From positions 1-64,000 of the forward strand of contig JAFWDU010000022.1 of NCBI GenBank assembly GCA_017516005.1: a stretch of DNA of 64,000 nucleotides. The letters run 5' to 3'. Of the stretch, positions 37,263 to 44,820 are shown piece by piece; position 1 is the stretch's first letter; the number at the start of each line of letters is the position of its first letter. Below the pieces are notes generated by a model. The model searched no databases, was not told the origin of the DNA, and worked only from the letters and a program-made list of their open reading frames with translations. A program made the position numbers and the translations under genes. This DNA comes from Oscillospiraceae bacterium (GTDB lineage: Bacteria > Bacillota > Clostridia > Oscillospirales > Oscillospiraceae).

Positions 37263-37756
37263 ACAAAAATCGGACGCTCCTTCTGCTCCTCCTGCGGCTT
37301 GAAGATGGTATGCTTTTCCTTGTATTTTTTCAGAATGAAGTGCGTAGTCGTGGAGATAACGCCCTCAATCGGGCTCAGACGTTCGGCAACAAACATGGCA
37401 ACCTCCCGAAGGGTGCGGCCGGAGATCAGAACCGTGAAATCAAAGCCTCCGGAAGTGAGGTACATACTCTCCACTTCTTCATACTGATAGATCCGTTCCG
37501 CAATGCGGTCAAATCCCTTGTCACGCTGCGGCGTAACGGATACTTCAATCAGTGCCGTAACCGTCTCATCAATGGTGTCGTCCCAATTGATGATTGCCTT
37601 GTATCCGAGAATGACATGGTCATTCTCCAGCTGTTCGATTTCGGATTTTACTTCCTCCTCTGTCATATCACACATCGCTGCGAGCTGTGCAGTAGACATG
37701 GTGCAGTCCTGTTCAATGCACTTGAGAAGCTTCAGTTCGTTTTTCTGATTACGCAT
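37259..37756 (-). CDS. Lrp/AsnC family transcriptional regulator
   Basis: A 165-residue regulator with an N-terminal winged helix (ELKLLKCIEQDCTMSTAQLAAMCDMTEEEV) and an AsnC-type ligand/oligomer domain (TALIEVSVTPQRDKGFDRIAERI, then VESMYLTSGGFDFTVLI). The open frame begins far upstream, but ATG 37756 has CCAGGAGGTTTTT before it and starts MRNQKNELK as the family does. It opens the operon Lrp-aminotransferase-apgM-DUF1015-ispE. A TATAAT lies at 37799-37794, about 40 bases upstream, without a clear -35. Confidence 0.9.
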   Translation of the reverse strand: MRNQKNELKLLKCIEQDCTMSTAQLAAMCDMTEEEVKSEIEQLENDHVILGYKAIINWDDTIDETVTALIEVSVTPQRDKGFDRIAERIYQYEEVESMYLTSGGFDFTVLISGRTLREVAMFVAERLSPIEGVISTTTHFILKKYKEKHTIFKPQEEQKERPIFV

Positions 37757-38192
37757 AAAAACCTCCTGGAAGGCAGATTTCAAAATCAGAATAATTATAC
37801 ACACCCTGTATGAAAAAAGATAGGAAGAAGACCACGAAATTTCCGGCTGTTTCAGGTTCATCTGTAGTATTGTTGCATATTCTTCCCGTTTTGCTGAATG
37901 GAACCTGGAACTTCCGGCTCTTTCCCAGGGATTGGATACGGGCAAATCGGTTTTCCATTCCGGTATCCTGCAGAAAAGATTTTCCCGACCGGCAGTAAAC
38001 GCTGCATACGGTGCATATACAGCTTTCGGAACGGGACGGGATCCTGCTTCCCTTCTGATGCTGCATCCCCATTTGTCTGACAAAATCAGCTCTCTTCCGT
38101 TCTGCCCGTCTGCTTCAATTCTAAACATATGTGCAGGTTTCACAGTTATCGCAATCCATAGTTGTATGTTTTGTTATTTTTCCCTAACTCCG
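37757..38192. other. Non-coding region between lrp and unit 2
   Basis: Apart from the TATAAT near the lrp start, no gene, repeat or strong hairpin is seen in this 436-base AT-richer stretch. Frames that cross it have no ribosome sites. Confidence 0.5.
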
Positions 38193-38221
38193 TTGACGTA
38201 CTCAAGCATTTCTGATATCCT
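38193..38221 (+). promoter_or_regulatory. Promoter of CGD-like unit 2
   Basis: TTGACG (38193-38198), 17 bases, TATCCT (38216-38221). Transcription should start near 38228, giving a leader of about 90 bases. Confidence 0.6.
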
Positions 38222-38235
38222 TTATATGTCGAAAT

Positions 38236-38278
38236 CCCCTGCCGGCTGGTTTTCAGGCCACCGGTTTCCCCGCAGGGG
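38236..38278 (+). promoter_or_regulatory. 5'-leader hairpin of unit 2
   Basis: An outer stem CCCCTGC/GCAGGGG (38236-38242 with 38272-38278) encloses an inner stem CCGG-TGG/CCA-CCGG with one bulged C. No T run follows, so it is not a terminator; an mRNA-stabilising or regulatory role is possible. Confidence 0.5.
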
Positions 38279-38318
38279 TTCAACCGCAAGAAACAAGAAC
38301 AAAAAAGGAGTGAGCATT

Positions 38319-39188
38319 ATGAAATACGTCCCTCCCAAGGGCCCGAAGCGCGGCGTATCCATCTACAGCTATTCCAACTTCTTCCCCCAGGGCTATACGC
38401 TCGAGGACTGTTTTGTTGAGATGCAGGACATGGGTGCCCATGGTGTGGAGATTCTGGCAAACGGCCACATTGACGGCTATCCGTATCTGACCGATGCGTT
38501 CCTGGAGAAGTGGAATAATCTGTGCGAAAAGTATGAGATTATCCCCGCAGAGTACGGTCACTGGGTCGACAACCGCATGTGGGCGGACCGCGAGCTGAGC
38601 ATTGACCAGTGCGTTGAATATCTCGAACGCGATTTCAAACTGGCAAACGCACTTGGTTTCCACTGCCTGCGCACCAAGCTGGGCGTCATCAACGATGACC
38701 TGGATCCGGTGGAAAACTGGCGTGACCTGATCACCGCAGCCACTCCCGCGGCTGAGAAGTATGATGTGGTCATGCTTCCGGAAATTCATCTGCCCACCAT
38801 TCTGAAGCAGCAGATGATCTATGACTATGTCGAGTATATTGACAAAACCGGGACCAAGGCCTTTGGCCTGAACATTGACTTCGGCGTGTTCAGTCCGAAA
38901 CCCAACTGGGATGGAAGAGTTCGCTACTCCACACCGGAGGATCTGGTTCCTCTGCTGCCCTATGTGAAATGCTGCCATGCGAAATTCACCTCCATGGTGC
39001 CGGACGACGATCTTCTGTTCCGCGAGGAATGGGTGCCCTACCCCCAGATCATTCAGGTCATGAAGGACAACGGCTGGGACGGCTGGATGGTTGCAGAGTA
39101 TGAAGGACGCGACCGTTCTGACCTCAACGCTCTGCATGAGGCACTTCATAAACACCAGATTCTGATGAAGAACTGCCTGGGCTACTAA
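38319..39188 (+). CDS. TIM-barrel C-glycoside deglycosidase alpha-like subunit 2 (short type)
   Basis: A 289-residue close paralogue of alpha 1; most of the length aligns without gaps, including MQDMGAHGVEILAN and HAKFTSMVPDD. The predicted metal ligands are Glu155, Asp187, His220 and Glu260. Family reasoning is as for alpha 1: a cytosolic metal-dependent barrel that, with its beta partner, would cleave an oxidised glycoside. The frame is open far upstream of ATG 38319, but AAAAAAGGAGTGAGCATT marks the start. Differences from alpha 1 cluster after the Asp ligand (SPKPNWDGRVRYS), perhaps altering specificity. Confidence 0.75.
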   Translation: MKYVPPKGPKRGVSIYSYSNFFPQGYTLEDCFVEMQDMGAHGVEILANGHIDGYPYLTDAFLEKWNNLCEKYEIIPAEYGHWVDNRMWADRELSIDQCVEYLERDFKLANALGFHCLRTKLGVINDDLDPVENWRDLITAATPAAEKYDVVMLPEIHLPTILKQQMIYDYVEYIDKTGTKAFGLNIDFGVFSPKPNWDGRVRYSTPEDLVPLLPYVKCCHAKFTSMVPDDDLLFREEWVPYPQIIQVMKDNGWDGWMVAEYEGRDRSDLNALHEALHKHQILMKNCLGY

Positions 39189-39207
39189 GAAGAAAGGAGA
39201 AACAACC

Positions 39208-39648
39208 ATGCGCGATCCCGAAATTATTCAGTACCCCGGTTTCCGGAACATTTATGATGATGCCGGCAATGCCATCGGCTTTGAGTTCCGTATCCGCACC
39301 AACTATTATCGCGGTGTCTATCTGAGTCTGCTCCATGTCGGCCGCGTCACTGTGGACGGCGAGGAGTTCCTCCCGAACTCCGGTGCCATAACCTGGATCA
39401 TCGGCGGCAAGGAGTTTACGCCTGCTGAGATGGCTGAGGACAATGTAACCCACTGGCCGGTCACCGAAACTGCCATAATCCGCGTGAAAAAGCCCGGCGG
39501 TCTGGCTCAGGGTTATCATGACGTATGGCTTCGCTGGGGTCATCGTGCCTCCTATATGCCGCCTTCCATGACCGTGTTCAATGACGACAGCACAGAGCTT
39601 GGAAGATCCGGTGATTTCCTGAGCAAACGTACCATGCTCATGGTCTGA
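39208..39648 (+). CDS. C-glycoside deglycosidase beta-like subunit 2 (DUF6379)
   Basis: A 146-residue beta subunit, closest to beta 1: both end in RTMLMV/RRMLMV and share the VDGEEFL and KKPGGLAQGYHDV motifs. It opens MRDPEIIQYPGFRNIYDDAG. It lies 19 bases after alpha 2 with AGAAAGGAGAAACAACC before the ATG, so the two form one expression unit. Confidence 0.75.
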   Translation: MRDPEIIQYPGFRNIYDDAGNAIGFEFRIRTNYYRGVYLSLLHVGRVTVDGEEFLPNSGAITWIIGGKEFTPAEMAEDNVTHWPVTETAIIRVKKPGGLAQGYHDVWLRWGHRASYMPPSMTVFNDDSTELGRSGDFLSKRTMLMV

Positions 39649-39700
39649 TCGTGATTCTGCCGCAACGATCGGTCAAATGGTCCATTCCATAGACTGAAGC

Positions 39701-39749
39701 ACAGGGTTTCTTTCCGGCTGTTGAAGCCGGAAAGAAACCCTGTTATAAT
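39701..39749 (+). promoter_or_regulatory. Perfect 19-bp inverted repeat merged with the fthC promoter
   Basis: A 19-bp perfect stem (39701-39719 with 39725-39743) ends exactly where the extended -10 element TGTTATAAT (39741-39749) begins. TTGAAG at 39721-39726 lies 17 bases upstream as -35. The hairpin may end the unit 2 transcript or act as an operator; it has no T run. Confidence 0.6.
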
Positions 39750-39789
39750 AGATACGGATCAATCGTGTGCGCAGCAAGGGGAAATCGCA

Positions 39790-40347
39790 ATGACAGAGAA
39801 AACAGTTATCCGTACCAGAATGCGAAAACTCAGAAAAGAGATTTCTCCGGAAATCCGGGCAGAAAACTGCCGGAAAATCTGCACAAACCTGTTTTCGCTT
39901 CCCGTATGGCAGACAGCTGAGAGTATCTATCTGTACCTGTCTCTGCCGGATGAAATCGACACCTCGGAAATATGGAAAGAAGCAGTCAGGAGCGGCAAGA
40001 GAGTCGCCGCACCGAAAGTTCACGGCAAAACCATGGACTTCTTCTGGCTGGATCCAGAAACAGGCCTCGAGACCGGAGCGTTTGGTATTTCAGAACCGGT
40101 TGGCGCGGAGCCTGCATTGGATCCCTCAGCACTTATCCTGGTTCCGGGCCTCGCCTTTTCCCAAGACGGGAACCGATGCGGGTATGGCGGCGGATATTAT
40201 GACCGGTATCTGAGCTTGCATCCCGGCCATACAACCATTGGCCTGTGCTATGCGTTTCAGATTATCCCGGACTGTTTCCCCTCTCCTCATGATCTGCCTG
40301 TAGACTTTATCATCACGGAATCCGGGATTCTCAATTGCCGAACATAA
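39790..40347 (+). CDS. 5-formyltetrahydrofolate cyclo-ligase
   Basis: This 185-residue enzyme converts 5-formyl-THF to 5,10-methenyl-THF with ATP, salvaging folinate. The signature GYGGGYYDRYL near residues 136-146 and the N-terminal RTRMRKLRKEISPE are typical (YgfA/FthC family). ATG 39790 is the first with a ribosome-like GGGGAAATCGCA. It has its own promoter and is not part of the CGD-like units. Confidence 0.92.
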   Translation: MTEKTVIRTRMRKLRKEISPEIRAENCRKICTNLFSLPVWQTAESIYLYLSLPDEIDTSEIWKEAVRSGKRVAAPKVHGKTMDFFWLDPETGLETGAFGISEPVGAEPALDPSALILVPGLAFSQDGNRCGYGGGYYDRYLSLHPGHTTIGLCYAFQIIPDCFPSPHDLPVDFIITESGILNCRT

Positions 40348-40402
40348 AAATGAATTCGCCCGCAGCATCTGTTTTTCAGCAGCGCTGCAGGCGAATTCAT
40401 TT
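40348..40402. terminator. Bidirectional terminator between fthC and the deformylase gene
   Basis: A 13-bp stem AAATGAATTCGCC/GGCGAATTCATTT (40348-40360 with 40390-40402) encloses a further GCAGC-rich hairpin. T runs follow best on the minus strand (ATTTTTATG), serving the deformylase gene; it would also end fthC. Confidence 0.65.
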
Positions 40403-40439
40403 ATCCAATATAGTAAACATAAAATATCTTTCGTTAATC

Positions 40440-40850
40440 TCAGATCAGGATTCCGCTCAGGTGATCCACTTCATGCTGGATGATCTGTGCCGTCCGGCCG
40501 GTAAAGATACGCTTCTGCCTTTTCCATTCTGCATCTACGTAGTCCAGTTCAATTGTCTCGTACCTGGTGGTCTTTCTGACACCGGTCAGAGAGAGGCATC
40601 CCTCTTCTGTCTCATATGGCTTTTCCGCTTTTCGGATCACAGGATTGAACATAACCAGATTCATCAATCCCGCGTTGACCACAATCACGCGCTTGAGAAC
40701 CCCGATCATGTTTGCAGCCATTCCCACGCAGCGGTCTCTGTTGGCTTCCAGCGTATCGAGCAGATCCCTGCCTACCGGAAGATCTTTTTTTGTTGCCTCC
40801 TCAGACGGACGGCTGAGGAACAGTACATCCTTTACGATTGTGCAGACCAT
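40440..40850 (-). CDS. Peptide deformylase-like protein with altered motif I
   Basis: A 136-residue protein of the deformylase family. Motif II EEGCLSL and motif III QHEVDHLSG, which supply the metal-binding Cys and two His, are intact. Motif I, normally GxGxAAxQ, reads CVGMAANM, so the catalytic Gln is a Met and the first Gly a Cys. The protein is also shorter than the usual 150-190 residues. It may be a Def paralogue with changed activity; a normal def is not in this window. ATG 40850 has AAGGGATCAC before it. Confidence 0.75.
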   Translation of the reverse strand: MVCTIVKDVLFLSRPSEEATKKDLPVGRDLLDTLEANRDRCVGMAANMIGVLKRVIVVNAGLMNLVMFNPVIRKAEKPYETEEGCLSLTGVRKTTRYETIELDYVDAEWKRQKRIFTGRTAQIIQHEVDHLSGILI

Positions 40851-40972
40851 GTGATCCCTTCCTGTCTCGTTTTCCTGTGCACTACATGCATTATAGCATA
40901 ATCTGCACATTCTGCATACTCCATTATTATCTACATAATAAACTTTATGTTAATTATAAATGATTCCAGTTG

Positions 40973-41009
40973 AAAAACCGGAGGTGCGGAACAGACGTAC
41001 CGCACCCCC
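40973..41009 (-). terminator. Terminator of CGD-like unit 3
   Basis: The stem GGTGCGG/CCGCACC (40983-40989 with 41000-41006), extended past one mismatch, is followed on the minus strand by five T. It lies about 20 bases after the alpha 3 stop codon. Confidence 0.75.
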
Positions 41010-41029
41010 AAATGAACATATACTTCTGA

Positions 41030-42109
41030 TTATTCTCCGATAAGCCGCTTGAGCATCTTATGATGACGGCGGACTTCCTCGATTTCATTGGGCAGGAACT
41101 CCAGGCCGCGGTCCTGCTGGTTGCGCTGGCCCTCATACTCGGAATCGATGTAACCCTCGAAGCCGATTTCCTTCAGGACGGCGATAGCGCCGTCATAATC
41201 AATCGCCTTGTCCTCGTATTCGCCCGGCATGCCCTCAATCTCTGTCATCTCCATAAACTTGCCATGGCAGACATAGATATACGGGGCAATGAGCTTCAGA
41301 TCCTCCGGCGGTACGAAGGAATGGTTCAGTTCTTCCAGGGCAAAGGGATTTGCAGGATTGTTGAAGACCTTCGGATAAGTCTTCTTCGCCCATTCTTTCA
41401 GCTCGTCCTCATCATTCTGTGTCTTGCATTTACGGAACCGTTCAATGGTCTCCTTGGATTCCTCTTCCCAGTGCTCCTCGCCGGCACAGCGGAAGTAATA
41501 GTCCATATAAACCTTTGGGGGCTCCTTTTTGAAAATACCGAAATCCGGATGAAGGCCGTAGTGCCTGGTTCCGGTTTTCTGGATATATTCTGCAATATCC
41601 ATGATCTTTCCGGCGTTTGCGCGGGCATAGGGATTGGAATCGTCAATATTCTCCGGACGGCGGATGGTAGCCGGAGCATGGATTTCCTGATTGATGCGGA
41701 CGTCCAGCTCCTCTGCCAGCGGCAGTGCCAGTTCCACGACACTGATGGGCGTGCCCAGGATACGGAGGTTTTTAAAGCCCATCTTGTTTGCGATGCGGAG
41801 CTCCATTTTCAGCCGTTCCGCCTGCTCCCGGTCATTCATGACATGATCTCTGCGGAACTGCAGGGGATCCGGGAACACATCCATTGTAACTGCTTCCAGA
41901 CCCCAGCGGGCCATTTCAAAAAGCCACTCCTGGTAGAATTCCTCTCCGGGGAACGGAAAGTGGGGAATCGTCGCCTCAGAAATAATCTCTATACCGGTGG
42001 CACCGTCCAGATTGGTCGCGACTTCCTTGAGCATTTCGCGCCAGGTCATCCGGCCGAACCATTCCTCCTGCTGATAACTGTACAGGGATACGCCTCTTTT
42101 GATAGCCAT
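41030..42109 (-). CDS. TIM-barrel C-glycoside deglycosidase alpha-like subunit 3 (long type)
   Basis: A 359-residue barrel of the same superfamily but of a longer type. It begins MAIKRGVSLYSYQQEEWFG and keeps Glu142 (NQEIH), Asp189 (HPDFGIF), His282 (VCHGKF) and Glu324 (DSEYEG) as the likely metal site. Between Asp and His it has about 60 more residues than the short type (an EEHW..EESKETIERF helical insert). The end RRHHKMLKRLIGE is shared with alpha 4 and alpha 9. It is nearest to alpha 9 at the window end. It follows its beta gene by 14 bases. ATG 42109 has GAGGAACAGCA before it. Confidence 0.7.
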   Translation of the reverse strand: MAIKRGVSLYSYQQEEWFGRMTWREMLKEVATNLDGATGIEIISEATIPHFPFPGEEFYQEWLFEMARWGLEAVTMDVFPDPLQFRRDHVMNDREQAERLKMELRIANKMGFKNLRILGTPISVVELALPLAEELDVRINQEIHAPATIRRPENIDDSNPYARANAGKIMDIAEYIQKTGTRHYGLHPDFGIFKKEPPKVYMDYYFRCAGEEHWEEESKETIERFRKCKTQNDEDELKEWAKKTYPKVFNNPANPFALEELNHSFVPPEDLKLIAPYIYVCHGKFMEMTEIEGMPGEYEDKAIDYDGAIAVLKEIGFEGYIDSEYEGQRNQQDRGLEFLPNEIEEVRRHHKMLKRLIGE

Positions 42110-42123
42110 TGCTGTTCCTCCTC

Positions 42124-42579
42124 TCAGTTCTGGAGCTCCAGATCGTAATAGCACACATTGAAGGTCTTGCCGCTTCCGCCCTCGCTTGGATCCGGCGGAT
42201 TCTTTACGATCTCATCCATGCCGGGCATTGTGCCGTAAGAGCCCAAACTGGACTCCAGAATGCCGACGCGATGCTTGCCGGGTGCCAGACCGCCGTCCTT
42301 ATAAACATACAGGAATGCTTCATCCTGCATGTCCCAATGCTCCAGCACTGCATGATTCATGAGATCTTCAAAACTGCGGGGTGCCTTCCCGTTGACTTCC
42401 AACCGCTGTGCACTCCGCGGATAGCTGACGCCGTCCACTTCACAGTAGTAGCCGTTGTGAAGGCTGAGGAACATTCCGCGGTAGTTGGCAATCCGAACGG
42501 AAAACTTAAAGCCAGCTACTTTCCCGTTCTCTTCGAAATTCGAAAGAGAATCAGAGCGGACCAGAAAGCTGTCATACAT
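42124..42579 (-). CDS. C-glycoside deglycosidase beta-like subunit 3 (divergent)
   Basis: A 151-residue member of the beta family that is further from betas 1, 2, 4, 5 and 6. NGKVAGFKFSVRIANYRGMFLSL, VDGVSYP and KDGGLAPGKHRVGI align with the GFEF, YYRG, VDGE and KPGGL-QGYHDV blocks of the others. It precedes alpha 3, the opposite order to the short-type units. GAAGGAGATTGATGAATC lies before the ATG. No signal peptide is seen. Confidence 0.65.
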   Translation of the reverse strand: MYDSFLVRSDSLSNFEENGKVAGFKFSVRIANYRGMFLSLHNGYYCEVDGVSYPRSAQRLEVNGKAPRSFEDLMNHAVLEHWDMQDEAFLYVYKDGGLAPGKHRVGILESSLGSYGTMPGMDEIVKNPPDPSEGGSGKTFNVCYYDLELQN

Positions 42580-42658
42580 GATTCATCAATCTCCTTCTGT
42601 TTTTTTCCGGACCGGTTTCCTGACCGTTCTCACAAAACCCGATCTGTCCTTATTTATG

Positions 42659-42687
42659 ATCTTACAATGCATTCTGCCTCAAGTCAA
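42659..42687 (-). promoter_or_regulatory. Promoter of CGD-like unit 3
   Basis: TTGACT (42687-42682), 17 bases, TAAGAT (42664-42659) on the minus strand, about 80 bases upstream of beta 3. Confidence 0.6.
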
Positions 42688-42971
42688 TGAATTTAGAAAC
42701 AATTCTATTGGTGATTATGCCCATTTTGAAAAGGAGCTCCTATCTTTTATTACGTTAGTATCTGCGAACCATTGGTCGGGCAGATTCTTCCGTCTCTTTT
42801 CAGACGATGCAGCCGCTACGAAACTAATAATAAGACTTTGATGAGCGGTCAGTCTCCGATCCGTTTCTTCCTGGAAACGCGGACAGCCTGAATCCGCCGG
42901 AAAGGCGGAATTCAGGCTGTCCGTTTCTGGTCATGATTCCGTCAGGAAGCATAAACTCCTGATGGAACAGA
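42688..42971. other. Intergenic region with strong hairpin 42881-42922
   Basis: No gene is seen here. GGACAGCCTGAATCCGCC at 42881-42898 pairs with 42904-42922 (18 bp, one bulged A, loop GGAAA). It lies 50 bases after the beta 4 stop codon and probably ends that transcript, although only three T follow. Confidence 0.55.
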
Positions 42972-43406
42972 TCAGACAATAATCATCTCACGGGTAAAGC
43001 CGATTGCTTCGGAATGTCCGTGGCTGGTACGGGTCTCATCGATTTCGCCCGCATCACCGGGAATGTAGGAAGCGACTTCGCCATAGAGCGCGGAAACCGT
43101 GTGGTTGCCCTGGGAAAGGCCGCCGGGCTTCTTCACGCGGATGATCATGGCTTCATCCAGAGGCCACTTCACGCGTCCGAGGGTGAAGGTCTCTTCATAT
43201 GTGTACTCAACGCCGCTGACAACGAAGGTGCAGCGATCTGCACGATACTTTTCGCCGTCCACTTCCACATAAGCAAAGCGGAACTGGCTCAGCCATGCGC
43301 CGCGGTATGTGATCAGGCGGATGCCGACCTGGAAGCCAATGGCCTCGCCGTCCTCGTTGTAGAGGTTCCGGAAACCCTTATACTGTACGCCTTCATACTC
43401 TAACAT
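42972..43406 (-). CDS. C-glycoside deglycosidase beta-like subunit 4 (DUF6379)
   Basis: A 144-residue beta subunit with YKGFRNLYNEDGEAIGFQ, TYRGAWLSQFR, VDGEKYR and VKKPGGLSQGNHTV. The His of the last loop is present although the usual QGYH reads QGNH. It follows alpha 4 by 18 bases (AAGGAGGAAGACACA before the ATG) and is the last gene of the four-gene run alpha 5-beta 5-alpha 4-beta 4. Confidence 0.75.
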   Translation of the reverse strand: MLEYEGVQYKGFRNLYNEDGEAIGFQVGIRLITYRGAWLSQFRFAYVEVDGEKYRADRCTFVVSGVEYTYEETFTLGRVKWPLDEAMIIRVKKPGGLSQGNHTVSALYGEVASYIPGDAGEIDETRTSHGHSEAIGFTREMIIV

Positions 43407-43424
43407 TGTGTCTTCCTCCTTCGC

Positions 43425-44300
43425 TTATTCGCCAAGCAGGCGCTTGAGCATGACATGGTGACGTCTGACCTGGGTCATGCAGTGGTTGTAGCTTTCCTTG
43501 TTGGGGCCTTCATATTCGGAAAGCAGATAGCCGTTCCAGCCATGCTCCTTCATGATGTTGATAATCTCAACATAGGGGATGGTGGTCTCATCGAAGTCCT
43601 CACTCATGTTGTAGTACTTCGCATGGCAGCAGTGGATGTAGGGCAGCAGAGGGATGATGTCCTCAGGCAGGCTGGGATTCATCTTGAATCCGGGAGGCAG
43701 CTCACGTCCCGGAGTCGGCTTGTTCTGGAAGGTGCCGAAGTCCACGTTGAAGCCGAAGAACTGGGTGTCTTCCTTCTCGATGAATTCCACATAGTCCATG
43801 ATCATCTGGTCGGTCAGTCTCGTGGGAGAATGGATCTCAGGCTGCATGACCACATTGTATTTTTCAGCATAGGGCAGTGCCTTGCGGATCACATCACGCC
43901 AGATCAGGGTCGGGGTCAGCTTGCCGTCAATAACGCCCAGCTTGGTGCGCATGCAGGTAAATCCCATGTAGGAAGCCAGCTTGATGTCATGAATCAGCTG
44001 CTCCAGGGACTCCTCGACGGTGCTCTCACGTCCGCGGAAAAGCTTGGACTCTACCCAGTGGCCGTACTCGACAGGAACGATTTCGTAGTGATCGCACAGG
44101 GCAAACCACTTGTTGAGCCATTCCTTGCTGGGATAAGGATAGCCTTTGATAATGCCGTCTGCCAGAATCTCCAGGCCATGAGCGCCCATGTCCTGCATGA
44201 TCATGAAGCTGTCTTCCAGATCCATGTTCACGTTATAGAGCGGATACCAGCAGTAGGTGGATACGCCGCGGTGGATGCCGGGCTTCTGCTGTGCTTGCAT
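43425..44300 (-). CDS. TIM-barrel C-glycoside deglycosidase alpha-like subunit 4 (short type)
   Basis: A 291-residue short-type barrel. It starts MQAQQKPGIHRGVSTYCWYP, where the common SIYSYS is replaced by STYCWYP. Probable metal ligands are Glu155, Asp187, His226 and Glu262; EYGHW is kept at 78-82. The segment after Asp187 (FQNKPTPGRELPPGFKMNPS) is longer than in alpha 1, suggesting a different substrate pocket. It lies 37 bases after beta 5 and is followed by beta 4, in one transcript with unit 5. Confidence 0.75.
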   Translation of the reverse strand: MQAQQKPGIHRGVSTYCWYPLYNVNMDLEDSFMIMQDMGAHGLEILADGIIKGYPYPSKEWLNKWFALCDHYEIVPVEYGHWVESKLFRGRESTVEESLEQLIHDIKLASYMGFTCMRTKLGVIDGKLTPTLIWRDVIRKALPYAEKYNVVMQPEIHSPTRLTDQMIMDYVEFIEKEDTQFFGFNVDFGTFQNKPTPGRELPPGFKMNPSLPEDIIPLLPYIHCCHAKYYNMSEDFDETTIPYVEIINIMKEHGWNGYLLSEYEGPNKESYNHCMTQVRRHHVMLKRLLGE

Positions 44301-44337
44301 AATTACTCCTCCTTAGTAGATACTTGTTCTCTTCGGT

Positions 44338-44799
44338 TTATACAATGATCATGCGGTTGTGATACTCTCTCACAGCCAGCATGGAGAACACCTCGATGGG
44401 GAACGGCTTGTCCCATTCGGATTTGTCCTTGGGTTGCGGTGCAAAGCGCGCAGGTCCATAGGAGCTGACCGTACCGAAGTTTACGGTGACATCGTGATAA
44501 CCCTGGCTCAGGCCGCCGGGCTTCTTCACGACAATCGTTGCCACGTCCAGAATATGCCAGTGGATGGTTCCCAGTTTTTCCATCTCGTCCGGGGTATATT
44601 CCACGTCGTTGATGATCCAGGTCTGATCCTCGCGGCTGAAGACTTCTCCGTCCACAATCAGATCGCCGACACGCACCTGGCTCAGCCAGACACCTTTGTA
44701 GTAAGTGGAACGGAAGCAGAGCTGGAAGCCAATCGCGTTTCCATCTTCGTCATAGACATTGTGGAAGCCGCGGGTCTGAATGTTCTGTCTTTCAAGCAT
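44338..44799 (-). CDS. C-glycoside deglycosidase beta-like subunit 5 (DUF6379)
   Basis: A 153-residue beta subunit: RGFHNVYDEDGNAIGFQLCFRSTYYKG, VDGEVFS, VVKKPGGLSQGYHDVTV. It is slightly longer at the end (PFPIEVFSMLAVREYHNRMIIV) than its paralogues. It lies 21 bases after alpha 5, with GAAAGGAGCGAATGAACA before the ATG. Confidence 0.75.
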   Translation of the reverse strand: MLERQNIQTRGFHNVYDEDGNAIGFQLCFRSTYYKGVWLSQVRVGDLIVDGEVFSREDQTWIINDVEYTPDEMEKLGTIHWHILDVATIVVKKPGGLSQGYHDVTVNFGTVSSYGPARFAPQPKDKSEWDKPFPIEVFSMLAVREYHNRMIIV

Positions 44800-44820
44800 T
44801 GTTCATTCGCTCCTTTCAGA

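Noticed and set aside
42485..42841. 118-codon plus-strand frame around the unit 3 promoter
   Set aside because: Half of it is antisense to beta 3, and the rest overlaps a good minus-strand promoter; no ribosome site.
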